NCBI RefSeq assembly: GCF_021018745.1
Contig: NZ_CP063845.1
Location: 3,968,001 to 4,032,000 of the forward strand
DNA: 64,000 nucleotides
Direction: 5' to 3'
DNA from: Gloeobacter morelensis MG652769
GTDB lineage: Bacteria; Cyanobacteriota; Cyanobacteriia; Gloeobacterales; Gloeobacteraceae
The translations under genes and the position numbers were made by a program. Below the pieces are notes generated by a model. That model was not told the origin of the DNA and did not search any database. It saw nothing but the letters and a program-made list of their open reading frames with translations. Positions 32,819 to 41,130 of the stretch are shown here, one piece after another (position 1 is the first letter of the stretch; each line of letters opens with the position of its first letter).

Positions 32819-32923
32819 GTTCCGTTTACGGATGAGCGGCTCGATACTTTAGCCGAGGCCCTGCTGGATTTTGGCTCCGCCGCCGATCTACAAAACTGGC
32901 TCGGCAGCCAGGCACCGAGCTGA
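32819..32923 (+). pseudogene. 3' fragment of a DUF2887 gene
   Basis: The frame from 32819 to the stop at 32921-32923 encodes TDERLDTLAEALLDFGSAAD, then LQNWLGSQ. This aligns with the last ~34 residues of the DUF2887 proteins (for example SEQLENLAELLLDF in copy 1). No 5' part is present, so this is a remnant left by deletion or recombination next to copy 2. Confidence 0.7.
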
Positions 32924-32951
32924 GCTGCCTGGAGCGTTTACAAACTAACTG

Positions 32952-35141
32952 TTAGAACTGCCAACCGATGGTCGCCTGTACCGTAAAGGGCTGGCCCACT
33001 GCGATTCTGGTCCGGAGGTCCGCTCCGGGAAAGTAGCGTACATCGAACAGGTTCTTGAAGTTGAGGGCCGATCTGAAATTGCCCTGAGCGTAGTAAACTG
33101 CGGCGTCGGTGCGGGCGTAGCCCGGCAGCGTGAAGGAGTTTTGCAAATCGCCGGTGCGCTCACCCGCGGCAAATACTCCCAGACCAAAGCCCAAGCCGCT
33201 GAGTGCGCTTTCCGGGCGGAAGCGGTAGGTTGTCCAGAAACTACCGCTGTGCAGCGGCGCATTGGGCAGGAGATTGCCGACGGCAACGACGTTGTCCTGG
33301 CTGACGTGCGCGTCGGTGTAGGCGTAGGAAGCGATCACATTCCAGCCGGGCAAACGCTCGCCTGCGATGTCGAACTCAATGCCCTGGCTTTGCTGCTCGC
33401 CCACCTGGATCGAGAACAAGGGGTTGGCCGGGTCCGCCGTCAGGATATTGCGCTTGGCAATGTCGTAGAGCGCCAGATTGGCAAACAGCCGCCCTCCGGC
33501 CAGTTCGGCTTTGGCACCCACTTCGTAGCCGGTACCGCGCTGAGGAAGAAACGGCGTTCCTGTCGCACTTAGACCCGTGACCGGTGTGAACGACTGGCTG
33601 AAGTTGGCAAACAGCGAGACGTTCGAGGCCGGTTGGTAGAGCAGGCCGACGCGCGGAGAAAAAGCCTCGGCGTAGGTGGCTGTTTGGGTTTGCCTCAGAA
33701 AATTGAAATCGTCGGCGGAGTAGGTGTCGTAGCGGCCGCTCAGGACCAACTGCACATTCTCGAACAGGGCGATTTGATCTTGCAGGTAGACCCCAAAAGT
33801 ACCGATCCGGGAGATGGAGTCGCTGACGCGCTGGGGTGCGCCGAAGTTGTCGACGGGATAGACGGGATTGAATATATCGAGGGTGCCGCCGGGTGAGGAG
33901 TCGAAAAGCGTTCTGAGGCCCAGGCGGCCGAACTCAAGGCCGAACAAGGCCGTATGGCCAACACTGCCGGTGTTGAACTTCCAGGTCAGGTCGTTTTGCA
34001 TAAAGTACGTCTCGAAGGTTCGCCCGTCGTTGCTCGTCTGGCCGATGAGCGCCGTGCGGTTGTCGGCCAACACCTGACCGGCACCGGTCAGCGGGTTGTA
34101 GGGGGTAGGTTGATCTCTGAGGGCGGTGTAGCGCAGGGCTGTGCGCATCGACAACGACGGCTCGAAGCGATGCTCTAAAATGGCGTAGACCCGGGACTGG
34201 TTGATATCCAGACTGCCGGGGTTACCGATGTAGCGCGTGAATGGAACCGCCGCCACCCCGTCGCCCACCGCGACAAGGCCCTGATCGTAGGGTCTGGGCG
34301 AGTCGCGCAGGTGCTCCCCCTCAAAGGTGAGGGTGGTGTCCGGGCCAAGTCGCCAGCGCAAGACCGGTGCGACAAAAATCCTTCTGGCCGTCGGCAACCC
34401 TTCGCGGAAACTGCCCGCGTCCTCGTAGGCCAGGTTGAGGCGATAGGCGAGGGCACCGTCCGCGGTGAGCGGACCCGACAGATCCAGAGTCGGACGATAG
34501 AAACTGTAGCTGCCGATGGTGAAATCGAGGGCGGCGTAAGGCTTATTGAGCGGTTGTTTGGTGATGAGATTGATGATCCCAGAAGGTTCGGCCCGCCCAA
34601 ACAGGACCGAGGCCGGCCCTTTGACCACCTCGATGCGCTCGATGTTGGCGCTTTCGCGAAAGGAGATCGAAGCATTGAAGTCGTCCAAAAAGCCGTTTTG
34701 GAACTGGTTGGCAGCAAAGCCGCGGATGACGAAGGTATCGGTGCGGCCCGCTCCGGTGCCAAAGCTCACCCCACTGACGTTGCGCAGGGCCTCGGTGATC
34801 CGGATCGCCCCCTGGTCGTCGATCACCTGGCGGGGGATGACCTGGATCGACTGGGGAGTGATGAGCAAGGGCGTGTCGGTCTTGGTACCGGAGGTGGCGT
34901 TCTTGCGCAGGTAACCGCCGCTGCCGAAGACGGTCACCTCGTCGAGTTCCTCGCCGTCGTCCGGGGCCGGCGATGGAGCCGCCGGCGGCGGGTCAGGCGC
35001 TACCTGAACCAGCAGAGGAGCGGCCCAGGTGGCAGGCTGCTCCAACTCCCGCAGCCGCGCGGCCTGCTCCTCGGCGAAAGCCGTCGGGGCGAACAGCGCC
35101 CCCAGACACCCGGCAAGCACACAGGGGCGAATTCTATTCAC
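32952..35141 (-). CDS. TonB-dependent siderophore receptor
   Basis: This 729-residue outer-membrane receptor has a signal peptide (VNRIRPCVLAGCLGALFAP...AFA), a Pro/Asp-rich linker, TonB box LDEVTVFGSG, and plug motifs TPQSIQVIPRQVIDDQ, FVIRGFAANQ, IEVVKGPASVLFG and GIINLITKQP. The barrel ends in WQF. The start is GTG at 35141: GGAGG lies 8 bp before it, and this GTG overlaps the methyltransferase stop (GTGA), so translation is coupled. Upstream in-frame codons belong to the methyltransferase region and are not used. It is closely related to the 36010 receptor and is the last gene of that operon. Confidence 0.92.
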   Translation of the reverse strand: MNRIRPCVLAGCLGALFAPTAFAEEQAARLRELEQPATWAAPLLVQVAPDPPPAAPSPAPDDGEELDEVTVFGSGGYLRKNATSGTKTDTPLLITPQSIQVIPRQVIDDQGAIRITEALRNVSGVSFGTGAGRTDTFVIRGFAANQFQNGFLDDFNASISFRESANIERIEVVKGPASVLFGRAEPSGIINLITKQPLNKPYAALDFTIGSYSFYRPTLDLSGPLTADGALAYRLNLAYEDAGSFREGLPTARRIFVAPVLRWRLGPDTTLTFEGEHLRDSPRPYDQGLVAVGDGVAAVPFTRYIGNPGSLDINQSRVYAILEHRFEPSLSMRTALRYTALRDQPTPYNPLTGAGQVLADNRTALIGQTSNDGRTFETYFMQNDLTWKFNTGSVGHTALFGLEFGRLGLRTLFDSSPGGTLDIFNPVYPVDNFGAPQRVSDSISRIGTFGVYLQDQIALFENVQLVLSGRYDTYSADDFNFLRQTQTATYAEAFSPRVGLLYQPASNVSLFANFSQSFTPVTGLSATGTPFLPQRGTGYEVGAKAELAGGRLFANLALYDIAKRNILTADPANPLFSIQVGEQQSQGIEFDIAGERLPGWNVIASYAYTDAHVSQDNVVAVGNLLPNAPLHSGSFWTTYRFRPESALSGLGFGLGVFAAGERTGDLQNSFTLPGYARTDAAVYYAQGNFRSALNFKNLFDVRYFPGADLRTRIAVGQPFTVQATIGWQF

Positions 35142-35971
35142 GGTGTTGCCTCCGCGGCACCCAGGCGCACCAGACTGAGTCGGTACATATCCTTGAAAGG
35201 TGGCACCGCGAACAGCAGCCGCTGCCACAGCGGCACCCGGCGGCGGTACTGGGACGGCCCGTCGCCCAGGGTCTTGACTTCCAGCACCCGCAGGCCGCCC
35301 GGCCCTGCCTGAAGCTGATAGACATTCGCCACAGCCCACCGAAAGCGGGCCTCGTAGTGCTTCATCGCGTCGTGGCGCTTCTGGTTTTTGAGCATGAAGG
35401 GCGACATCGAGTCGAAGGCGAACAGCGCTCCAGCAAAATGCTCCTCCAGCAAGGCAAACACCCGCTGGACCTGGGCCTTTTCGAGATACATCAGCACCCC
35501 TTCGGCCACGAAAAGCGTCGGTCCTGACCCGGCGGCTTTGACGGCGGCAATCCAGTCGGTATCGAGCACTGAGGCGGCGATCGAGCGGCGGCGGTCTGTG
35601 TCCTCGAAGAACTGCCGCCGCAGGGCCATCGCGTCGGGCAGATCCAGATCGAACCAGCGCACCCGGCCGTTGTCGGTCCGCTCGAAGCGCGTGTTCAACC
35701 CGGCACCGATCTCGACCACCGTGCCGTCCGGGTGTTCCGTCATAAAGCGCTCCACCCAGCGATCGAAAAGCCAGCCGCGCACACAGACGCCCACCTGGGT
35801 GCCCTGGGCCTGGGCGAGTCGCCCGAAGTCGTAGTCGATGCTTTGCCGGATGCGCACGGAGGTCTCGTCGTGAAGCACCGGAGCGGGACTGCGCGATTCC
35901 TCGGCCCTGGCCCAGAGGGTGATGAGCAGAGTTTCCTGGACGGTTCCGAGTTGGACTTTGATCAACGACAT
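35138..35971 (-). CDS. Class I SAM-dependent methyltransferase, PPM1/LCMT (TcmP-like) family
   Basis: This 277-residue methyltransferase shows VVEIGAGLNTRFER (SAM-binding loop), WFDLDLPDAMALRRQFF, LFVAEGVLMYLE and FDSMSPFML, typical of the leucine-carboxyl-methyltransferase-like family that includes tailoring O-methyltransferases. The start at 35971 has GGAGG 5 bp upstream; ATG 35983 is weaker. It lies between two TonB receptor genes on the same strand and overlaps the downstream receptor start by 4 bp. The substrate is unknown. Inference: it may methylate a carboxyl or hydroxyl of an imported siderophore or related compound; a housekeeping target is the alternative. Confidence 0.85.
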   Translation of the reverse strand: MSLIKVQLGTVQETLLITLWARAEESRSPAPVLHDETSVRIRQSIDYDFGRLAQAQGTQVGVCVRGWLFDRWVERFMTEHPDGTVVEIGAGLNTRFERTDNGRVRWFDLDLPDAMALRRQFFEDTDRRRSIAASVLDTDWIAAVKAAGSGPTLFVAEGVLMYLEKAQVQRVFALLEEHFAGALFAFDSMSPFMLKNQKRHDAMKHYEARFRWAVANVYQLQAGPGGLRVLEVKTLGDGPSQYRRRVPLWQRLLFAVPPFKDMYRLSLVRLGAAEATP

Positions 35972-36009
35972 AGGCGCCTCCATTGGCTCACTTGCACTCA
36001 GCGTTCGTG

Positions 36010-38259
36010 TCAGTACTGCAAACCCACGGTCGCCTGCACCGTGAAGGGCTGGCCGGGGTGCACGCCTCGCGACTCGGCTCCTCCGAAGTAGCGGACATCG
36101 AAGAGATTTTTGAAGTTGATGGTTGAGCGGAAGTTTTCCCGGCTGTAGTAGAGGGCAGCATCGGTGCGGATATAGCCGGGGACGGTGTAGCTGTTGGCCA
36201 AATTGCCAGTGCGCTCCCCTACCGCAAAGGCTCCCAGGCCAAACCCCAGCCCCTGCAGCGGCCCGTCTTGAAGCCGGTAGGTGCTCCAGAGGCTGCCGCT
36301 GTGCAAGGGCACGTTGGGTAGGCGGTTGCCGACTGCAAAGGTGTTGTCGCGGGTGATCCGGGCGTCTGTGTAGGCGTAGGAGGCAATCAGATTCCAACCG
36401 GGCAGGATCTCACCGGTGAGGTCGAATTCAATGCCCTGGCTTTGCTGTTCACCCGTTTGGATCGAAAAAAGAAGATTGGCCGGGTCGGGGGTCAGCACGT
36501 TGCTTTTGGTGATCCGGTACAAAGCCAGATTGGCAAACAGGCGCCCCCCCGCCAGTTCTGCTTTGGCCCCGACTTCGTAGCCGGTACCGCGCTCCGGGAT
36601 AAATGGTGTGCCCGCAGCGCTGACTCCCGTAACTGGGGTGAAAGATTGGCTGAAGTTGGCAAACAAAGAGACAGCCGGGGTGAGTAAGTACAAAAGGCCA
36701 ATCCGTGGCGAGAAAGCCTCGGCGTAGGTGGGCGTACGGGTCTGATTGAGCAAGTTAAAACTATCCGAAGCATACGTATCGAAGCGGCCGCTCAGCACGA
36801 GGTTGAGGCTTTCTGAAAATGCAATCTGATCCTGCAAATAGACACCGAAATTGCCCACTCGAAAGACGTTGATAAAGTTGGTTTCAAACGGCTGGCTGAA
36901 GGTGACCGGGTAAACTGGCTCGAACAGGTCGAGGGTCCCGCCGGCTGCATTCTCAAACAGGGTGTACTGCCCAATTCTGCCGAACTCAAAGCCCAACAGG
37001 GCCGTGTGCTTGACAGAGCCCGTGTCGAATTTCCAGGTCAAATCGTTCTGCAGAAAGTACGTCTCAAAGTACCGACAACCGTTGCAACGGGAACCCGAGA
37101 GCGTCACAGTCCGGTTGTCGGCCTGCACCTGCGATGCAATGCCAGTGATCCCAGGCCTTCGCTCCGAAGTGTTCGTGTAGCGCAACGCCGTCCGCAGCGA
37201 GATGGCCGGATCGAAGCGGTGCTCCAGGATAGCGTAGAAACGGTTTTGGTTCAGAAATGTCAATGCGGTGGCGTTACCCAAAAAACGCCCGATGGGGATG
37301 TCCGGGATGCCGCTGCTTGTGGCAATGATGCCAAAATCCACAGGCCGAGAGTCACGCAGGTGCTCACCTTCGAAGGTAAGGGTGGTATCGGGGCCAATTT
37401 TCCACTGCACCACCGGCGCAACAAAGGTGCGTCCAGTCAACACCCCTTCTCGAAAACTGCCCGCATACTCGTAGGCGGCGTTCAACCGATAGGCAAGGGA
37501 AGCGTCCCCGTTGAGCGGTCCGGAAATGTCCAGGGTCGGACGGAAAAGACTGTAGCTGCCGACGGTCAGATCGGCCGAGTAGTATGGCCGGGTCAAAGGC
37601 TTCTTGGTGGTCAAATTGATGATCCCCGAGGGTTGCGCCTGCCCGAACAGCACCGAGGCCGGTCCCTTGACCACCTCGATGCGCTCGAGGTTGGCAGTCT
37701 CCCGAAAAGCAATCGAGACGCCAAAGTCATCGAGAATTCGGTTTTGAAACTGGTTGGCGGCAAAGCCACGAATCAAAAAGTTGTCGTTGATGATCGCCGG
37801 GGCGGCACTCACACCACTGACATTGCGCAGGGCATCGTTGATCCGGATGGCCCCCTGGTCTTCGATCACCTGGCGGGGGATGACCTGGATCGACTGGGGA
37901 GTCAGCAGCAAAGGTGTGTCGGTCTTGGTGGCGGAGGTGGCATTCTTGCGCCGGTAGCCGCCTGTGCCGGTTACCGTCACCTCGTCGAGTTCTTCGGCGT
38001 CGTCCGGCGAGGGAATCGTCTGGGCCTGAGCGGGCTCCACCGCGGGCGTTGTCGGCTCGGCCTGGGCCAGAGCACTTTCAAGCAGCCCTTTTGCCTCCGT
38101 GTGCACCGCCCCCTGCAAATCCGACCGGCGCACCACCGACTGCGACCCGGCCTCCGGCACTGCCCTCTCAGCAAGCACTTGCGAGCAGTTGCCGAGCGCC
38201 ACCGCCCCGCCCAACAGCGCCAAAGCGGTGCAACGTGCTGCCTGCATCAAACCTTCCAT
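36010..38259 (-). CDS. TonB-dependent siderophore receptor
   Basis: This 749-residue outer-membrane receptor is very similar to the one at 32952. It has a signal peptide, TonB box LDEVTVTGTG, plug motifs TPQSIQVIPRQVIEDQ, FLIRGFAANQ and GIINLTTKKP, and a barrel ending VGLQY. The start may be 38259 or 38247 (a second ATG preceded by GGAAGG). It is the first gene of a three-gene unit with the methyltransferase and the second receptor. A promoter-like pair (38289-38317) stands about 30 bp upstream, giving a short leader. Near-duplicate receptors in one operon suggest tandem duplication with later divergence of ligand range (inference). Confidence 0.92.
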   Translation of the reverse strand: MEGLMQAARCTALALLGGAVALGNCSQVLAERAVPEAGSQSVVRRSDLQGAVHTEAKGLLESALAQAEPTTPAVEPAQAQTIPSPDDAEELDEVTVTGTGGYRRKNATSATKTDTPLLLTPQSIQVIPRQVIEDQGAIRINDALRNVSGVSAAPAIINDNFLIRGFAANQFQNRILDDFGVSIAFRETANLERIEVVKGPASVLFGQAQPSGIINLTTKKPLTRPYYSADLTVGSYSLFRPTLDISGPLNGDASLAYRLNAAYEYAGSFREGVLTGRTFVAPVVQWKIGPDTTLTFEGEHLRDSRPVDFGIIATSSGIPDIPIGRFLGNATALTFLNQNRFYAILEHRFDPAISLRTALRYTNTSERRPGITGIASQVQADNRTVTLSGSRCNGCRYFETYFLQNDLTWKFDTGSVKHTALLGFEFGRIGQYTLFENAAGGTLDLFEPVYPVTFSQPFETNFINVFRVGNFGVYLQDQIAFSESLNLVLSGRFDTYASDSFNLLNQTRTPTYAEAFSPRIGLLYLLTPAVSLFANFSQSFTPVTGVSAAGTPFIPERGTGYEVGAKAELAGGRLFANLALYRITKSNVLTPDPANLLFSIQTGEQQSQGIEFDLTGEILPGWNLIASYAYTDARITRDNTFAVGNRLPNVPLHSGSLWSTYRLQDGPLQGLGFGLGAFAVGERTGNLANSYTVPGYIRTDAALYYSRENFRSTINFKNLFDVRYFGGAESRGVHPGQPFTVQATVGLQY

Positions 38260-38288
38260 CCGTTCACCCTCGGTGCGTGGACGACAGT

Positions 38289-38317
38289 AGCTTAAACTTG
38301 CTGAGATTCACTGTCAA
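38289..38317 (-). promoter_or_regulatory. Putative promoter of the receptor-methyltransferase-receptor operon
   Basis: On the minus strand TTGACA (38317-38312), a 17-bp spacer and TAAGCT (38294-38289) lie just before the receptor start. The -35 and the spacing are the same as at 23558 and 40982. The spacer motif AATCTCA resembles AATTTCA in the 23558 promoter, a possible shared regulator site. Confidence 0.45.
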
Positions 38318-38380
38318 TTATCTCCGACTGCCGCTGCGCATGGCTGTTAAGCTGCCGGGGATAGGTGAGCGAGAACACCG

Positions 38381-39274
38381 ATGCGCACCGACCACCTCTT
38401 CTACAAGCTCTTCGAGGCGTTTCCCGAGACGCTCTTTGTCCTGGCGGGTACTCAGCCCCCCGCACCGGGCAGCTACCGCTTCGAATCCATCGAAGTCAAA
38501 GAGACGGCTTTACGCATCGACGGCGTCCTGGTACCGGAGGCTGCCGAGCTGCCGTACTACTTCGCGGAGGTCCAGTTTCAAAAAGACCAAGAGATCTACT
38601 GGCGCTTGTTCAGCGAGATCCTCCTGTCGATGCGCCGCTCCGCACAACAGAGGGACTGGCGGGCGGTGCTCATTTTTCCCAATCGCACCCTGGATGTGCA
38701 GGTGCCCGCGGCCTTGAGCACTTTGGCGACAGATCCGCGCCTGGTGCGGGTGTACCTCGACGAAATCGCCGTTGAGGAGGATAGTCCGTTGGGTTTGTCG
38801 CTGATGCGACTGATGGTCGAGGCGGAGCGGACGTTACCCGAACGGGCACGGCGCTTGCTGGAGCGTACGCAGCAGCAATTGCCGTCAGGAGAAGCTAGAA
38901 GGCGGGTGCTGGAGTTGATTGAGACTATCATTGTGTACAAACTTGGGTACAGCCGCGAGGAGCTTGAAGCAATGTTTGGCTTGGAGGAGTTAAAAAACAC
39001 GCGCTACTTCCGGGAAGTCGCCCAGCAAGCGCGCGAGTCGGGTTGGCAGGAAGGGCGCCAGGAAGGGCGCCAGGAAGGCCTGCAGCAAGGCCGCGAGCAA
39101 GGCGAGTTGGCTGTGGTCAGCCGACTGCTGACCCGCCGGTTCGGCCTTCTGGAGGAGACTTTATTGCAGCGCCTGTCGCAGCTGAGCAGTGCTCAGCTGG
39201 AAAGTCTGGCGGAGGTGCTGCTGGATCTGGCCGATCGCAGCGAATTGGAGCAGTGGTTGCAGCAACAGCCCTAG
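38381..39274 (+). CDS. DUF2887/Rpn-type PD-(D/E)XK family protein, copy 3
   Basis: This 297-residue protein starts at ATG 38381 with MRTDHLFYKLFEAFPETLF. Core motifs are RIDGVLV, YFAEVQFQKDQ, ETIIVYKLGYSREELEAMFG and LEELKNTRYFREVAQQARESG. The hinge holds GRQEGRQEG repeats and the C terminus LSQLSSAQLESLAEVLLDLAD. It is the most typical of the three copies. It is divergent from the receptor operon, sharing about 120 bp of intergenic DNA with it, and is followed by a receptor remnant on the other strand. Confidence 0.82.
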   Translation: MRTDHLFYKLFEAFPETLFVLAGTQPPAPGSYRFESIEVKETALRIDGVLVPEAAELPYYFAEVQFQKDQEIYWRLFSEILLSMRRSAQQRDWRAVLIFPNRTLDVQVPAALSTLATDPRLVRVYLDEIAVEEDSPLGLSLMRLMVEAERTLPERARRLLERTQQQLPSGEARRRVLELIETIIVYKLGYSREELEAMFGLEELKNTRYFREVAQQARESGWQEGRQEGRQEGLQQGREQGELAVVSRLLTRRFGLLEETLLQRLSQLSSAQLESLAEVLLDLADRSELEQWLQQQP

Positions 39275-39362
39275 GTCCATCTGCCGCCCTTCTAGAGCGG
39301 TTTTGGGGTGCATGCACAACGGCACGCAGGCGGGAAACCTTGATGGTTAACACTTATCTGCT

Positions 39363-39596
39363 CTAAAACTGAAGGCCGAGCGTTCCCTGCACCGTCAACG
39401 GTGCCGCAGGATACACCCTGATCGTCGAAAATCCGGAATCGTAATAACTGGCGTCGAACAGGTTCCTGACGTTGAGGGCGAGCCGCATGCCGCCGGGTTC
39501 GTAGAAGACCGAGGCGTCCGTACGTAGATAGCCCGGCAACGTGAAGCTGTTAAGAAGGTCTCCCTGCCGCTCGCCCACGTAGTTGTAATGGCTCAT
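39363..39596 (-). pseudogene. C-terminal remnant of a TonB-dependent receptor
   Basis: The 77 residues match only the last strands of a TonB receptor: LNSFTLPGYLRTDASVFYEP, LALNVRNLFD and the terminal VQGTLGLQF. No signal peptide, plug or most of the barrel is present. It lies 16 bp downstream of an intact PepSY gene on the same strand, so the receptor that partnered this PepSY was probably deleted. Confidence 0.85.
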
Positions 39597-39612
39597 TGCG
39601 GTTGGAACTCCG

Positions 39613-40716
39613 TTAGACAGGAAGCTTTTGCTCGGACTCGGCGGCGACCCGAGACCGCCGCAGTTTCTTCAGCCACAGCCAGAAGCCGGTCAGGAACAAC
39701 CCGCCGGGGGCGAGGCCCACGAAAAGGTACATCACCTGGGTGAACAATCCCCCGTAGGTGCCGAAGTGCAAGGGGGCCATCCAGTTCAAAATGAATTCCG
39801 GCGTGTTGGGTTTGCGGGCGTCTTTGACTTGGCGTACTTGGCCGCTGTACTGGTCGAGAAAGACCCGGATGTAGCGGCTGGCCGGGCCTTCGAGCGCAAA
39901 CCGGCCGAGCACATTGACGGTGCCCTCCGGCTTGGTCGGCAGGCTCACCCCGTACAGCTCCGCCCCGGCCAGTAATGGACGAGCCGTGGCGATGGCTGCG
40001 TCCGCACCCAGCGGTGAGCGACCGGTGACGGGGGTGGAGATGGGTTTCGGCGGCTCAGGGGTGAAAGTCACGGCGTAGACCGCCGCGCGAAACGGCTCGT
40101 AGAACATGAAGTACGCTCCAGTCAAACCCAGGATGGCCAGGAAGACCGAGGTGAGGATGCCCGAGAGCTTGTGCAGGTCATAGGCAACAATCCGGGAGTG
40201 GGAGCGCCACCGCAAGCTCGTGCCCGCCTGCCACTTTTTCCAACCCGGCCAGAGCACGACGCCCGTGATCCCCAAAGCCAGCAGCATCACGGCGCTGATG
40301 CCTGTGATCCATTCGCCCGCCTCACCGGCCAACAGCGTGTAGTGCAGTTTGTAGAGCACGCCCACCAGGCTCTCCTCCCAGTAGCGCGAGCCGCGCACCC
40401 GGTAAGTCTCGGGATCGACGAACACCTGCAGGCGCTTGTCGCCGGGGGTGGTGAAATTGACGACATGGACGTTGCCCTCGCGCAGGAAGACCCCGGTGGG
40501 CGCACTGTGCGGGTAATGCGCGCGGGCGGCATCTACCACCCGGTCCATCGAAGCGGCCACCCGCTGCGCCGGTCTGTAGAGCTCAGGATTGAGCTGGCGG
40601 TCGAGCGGCTGCCAGAAGACGATGGCGCTGCCAGTCAGGCCAATCACCAGCAAAATCAGGCCGAAGAAAAGACCCGCGAACTGGTGCAGAGTAAACATGA
40701 GCGAGCGTGCCTTCAC
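39613..40716 (-). CDS. PepSY-associated transmembrane protein (PiuB-like)
   Basis: This inner-membrane PepSY_TM protein has 367 residues. Helix 1 carries LHQFAGLFFGLILLVIGLTG, central helices carry ISAVMLLALGITGVVLWPGW and LSGILTSVFLAILGLTG, and the C-terminal helix carries LFVGLAPGGLFLTGFWLWL, followed by a basic tail. The GTG at 40716 has GGAGG 9 bp upstream and is preferred over the TTG at 40734, which lies inside that ribosome site. It resembles the 25905 protein, but its receptor partner is only a fragment (39363). A promoter-like site lies about 240 bp upstream. A ferric-siderophore reductase or uptake role is inferred from the family. Confidence 0.85.
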   Translation of the reverse strand: MKARSLMFTLHQFAGLFFGLILLVIGLTGSAIVFWQPLDRQLNPELYRPAQRVAASMDRVVDAARAHYPHSAPTGVFLREGNVHVVNFTTPGDKRLQVFVDPETYRVRGSRYWEESLVGVLYKLHYTLLAGEAGEWITGISAVMLLALGITGVVLWPGWKKWQAGTSLRWRSHSRIVAYDLHKLSGILTSVFLAILGLTGAYFMFYEPFRAAVYAVTFTPEPPKPISTPVTGRSPLGADAAIATARPLLAGAELYGVSLPTKPEGTVNVLGRFALEGPASRYIRVFLDQYSGQVRQVKDARKPNTPEFILNWMAPLHFGTYGGLFTQVMYLFVGLAPGGLFLTGFWLWLKKLRRSRVAAESEQKLPV

Positions 40717-41130
40717 GGCCCGATGCCTCCGCAACGCACTGCAGACTTACCGATAATGTTCGCAACAAACTTACTTCGCAACTGCGTACAAAAGCAGTTG
40801 ATGGAGAGTGGTTCTCGTACCACAGATGGTTCGGCGGAGCATTTCTGATTAGCGTCGGCCATGGAAAGCTCAAAACAGATGAATCGATCCGAAACCCACA
40901 CCTGCCCACCGCCCCAGCATCGGGCCTATAGGGCAACCGCAGTATTCGCCGCCAGCATAGAGTTATTAGTAATCAATGTCAACTAACAGGGAGAGCGAGG
41001 GAGCTGTCGATCGAATTGCAAGGCACGACTGGCCTGACCCTCGCTGTTTCCGTCGAATCGAGGTGTCGGCCAGCCAGGTGATGTCCCGGGCGGTTGCATC
41101 GTTTCTGCGGCGGCCTTTTCAGAAAGCGTT
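40717..41130. other. Intergenic leader region without a convincing gene
   Basis: No open frame here reads like a protein family. It contains the promoter-like site at 40954-40982. In the putative transcribed leader of the PepSY gene lies a 7-bp hairpin (CAACTGC at 40779-40785, GCAGTTG at 40794-40800), followed by a smaller one near 40808-40822. Bases 40990-41130 show nothing recognisable. Confidence 0.5.
40954..40982 (-). promoter_or_regulatory. Putative promoter upstream of the PepSY gene
   Basis: Minus-strand TTGACA (40982-40977), a 17-bp AT-rich spacer and TATGCT (40959-40954). It is the third iron-uptake-linked promoter of this form in the window. The predicted leader to GTG 40716 is about 230 nt. 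Confidence 0.45.

Noticed and set aside
40583-40936. Minus-strand frames upstream of the PepSY gene (for example 40713-40901)
   Set aside because: There is no protein-like pattern or ribosome site; the region fits an untranslated leader better.
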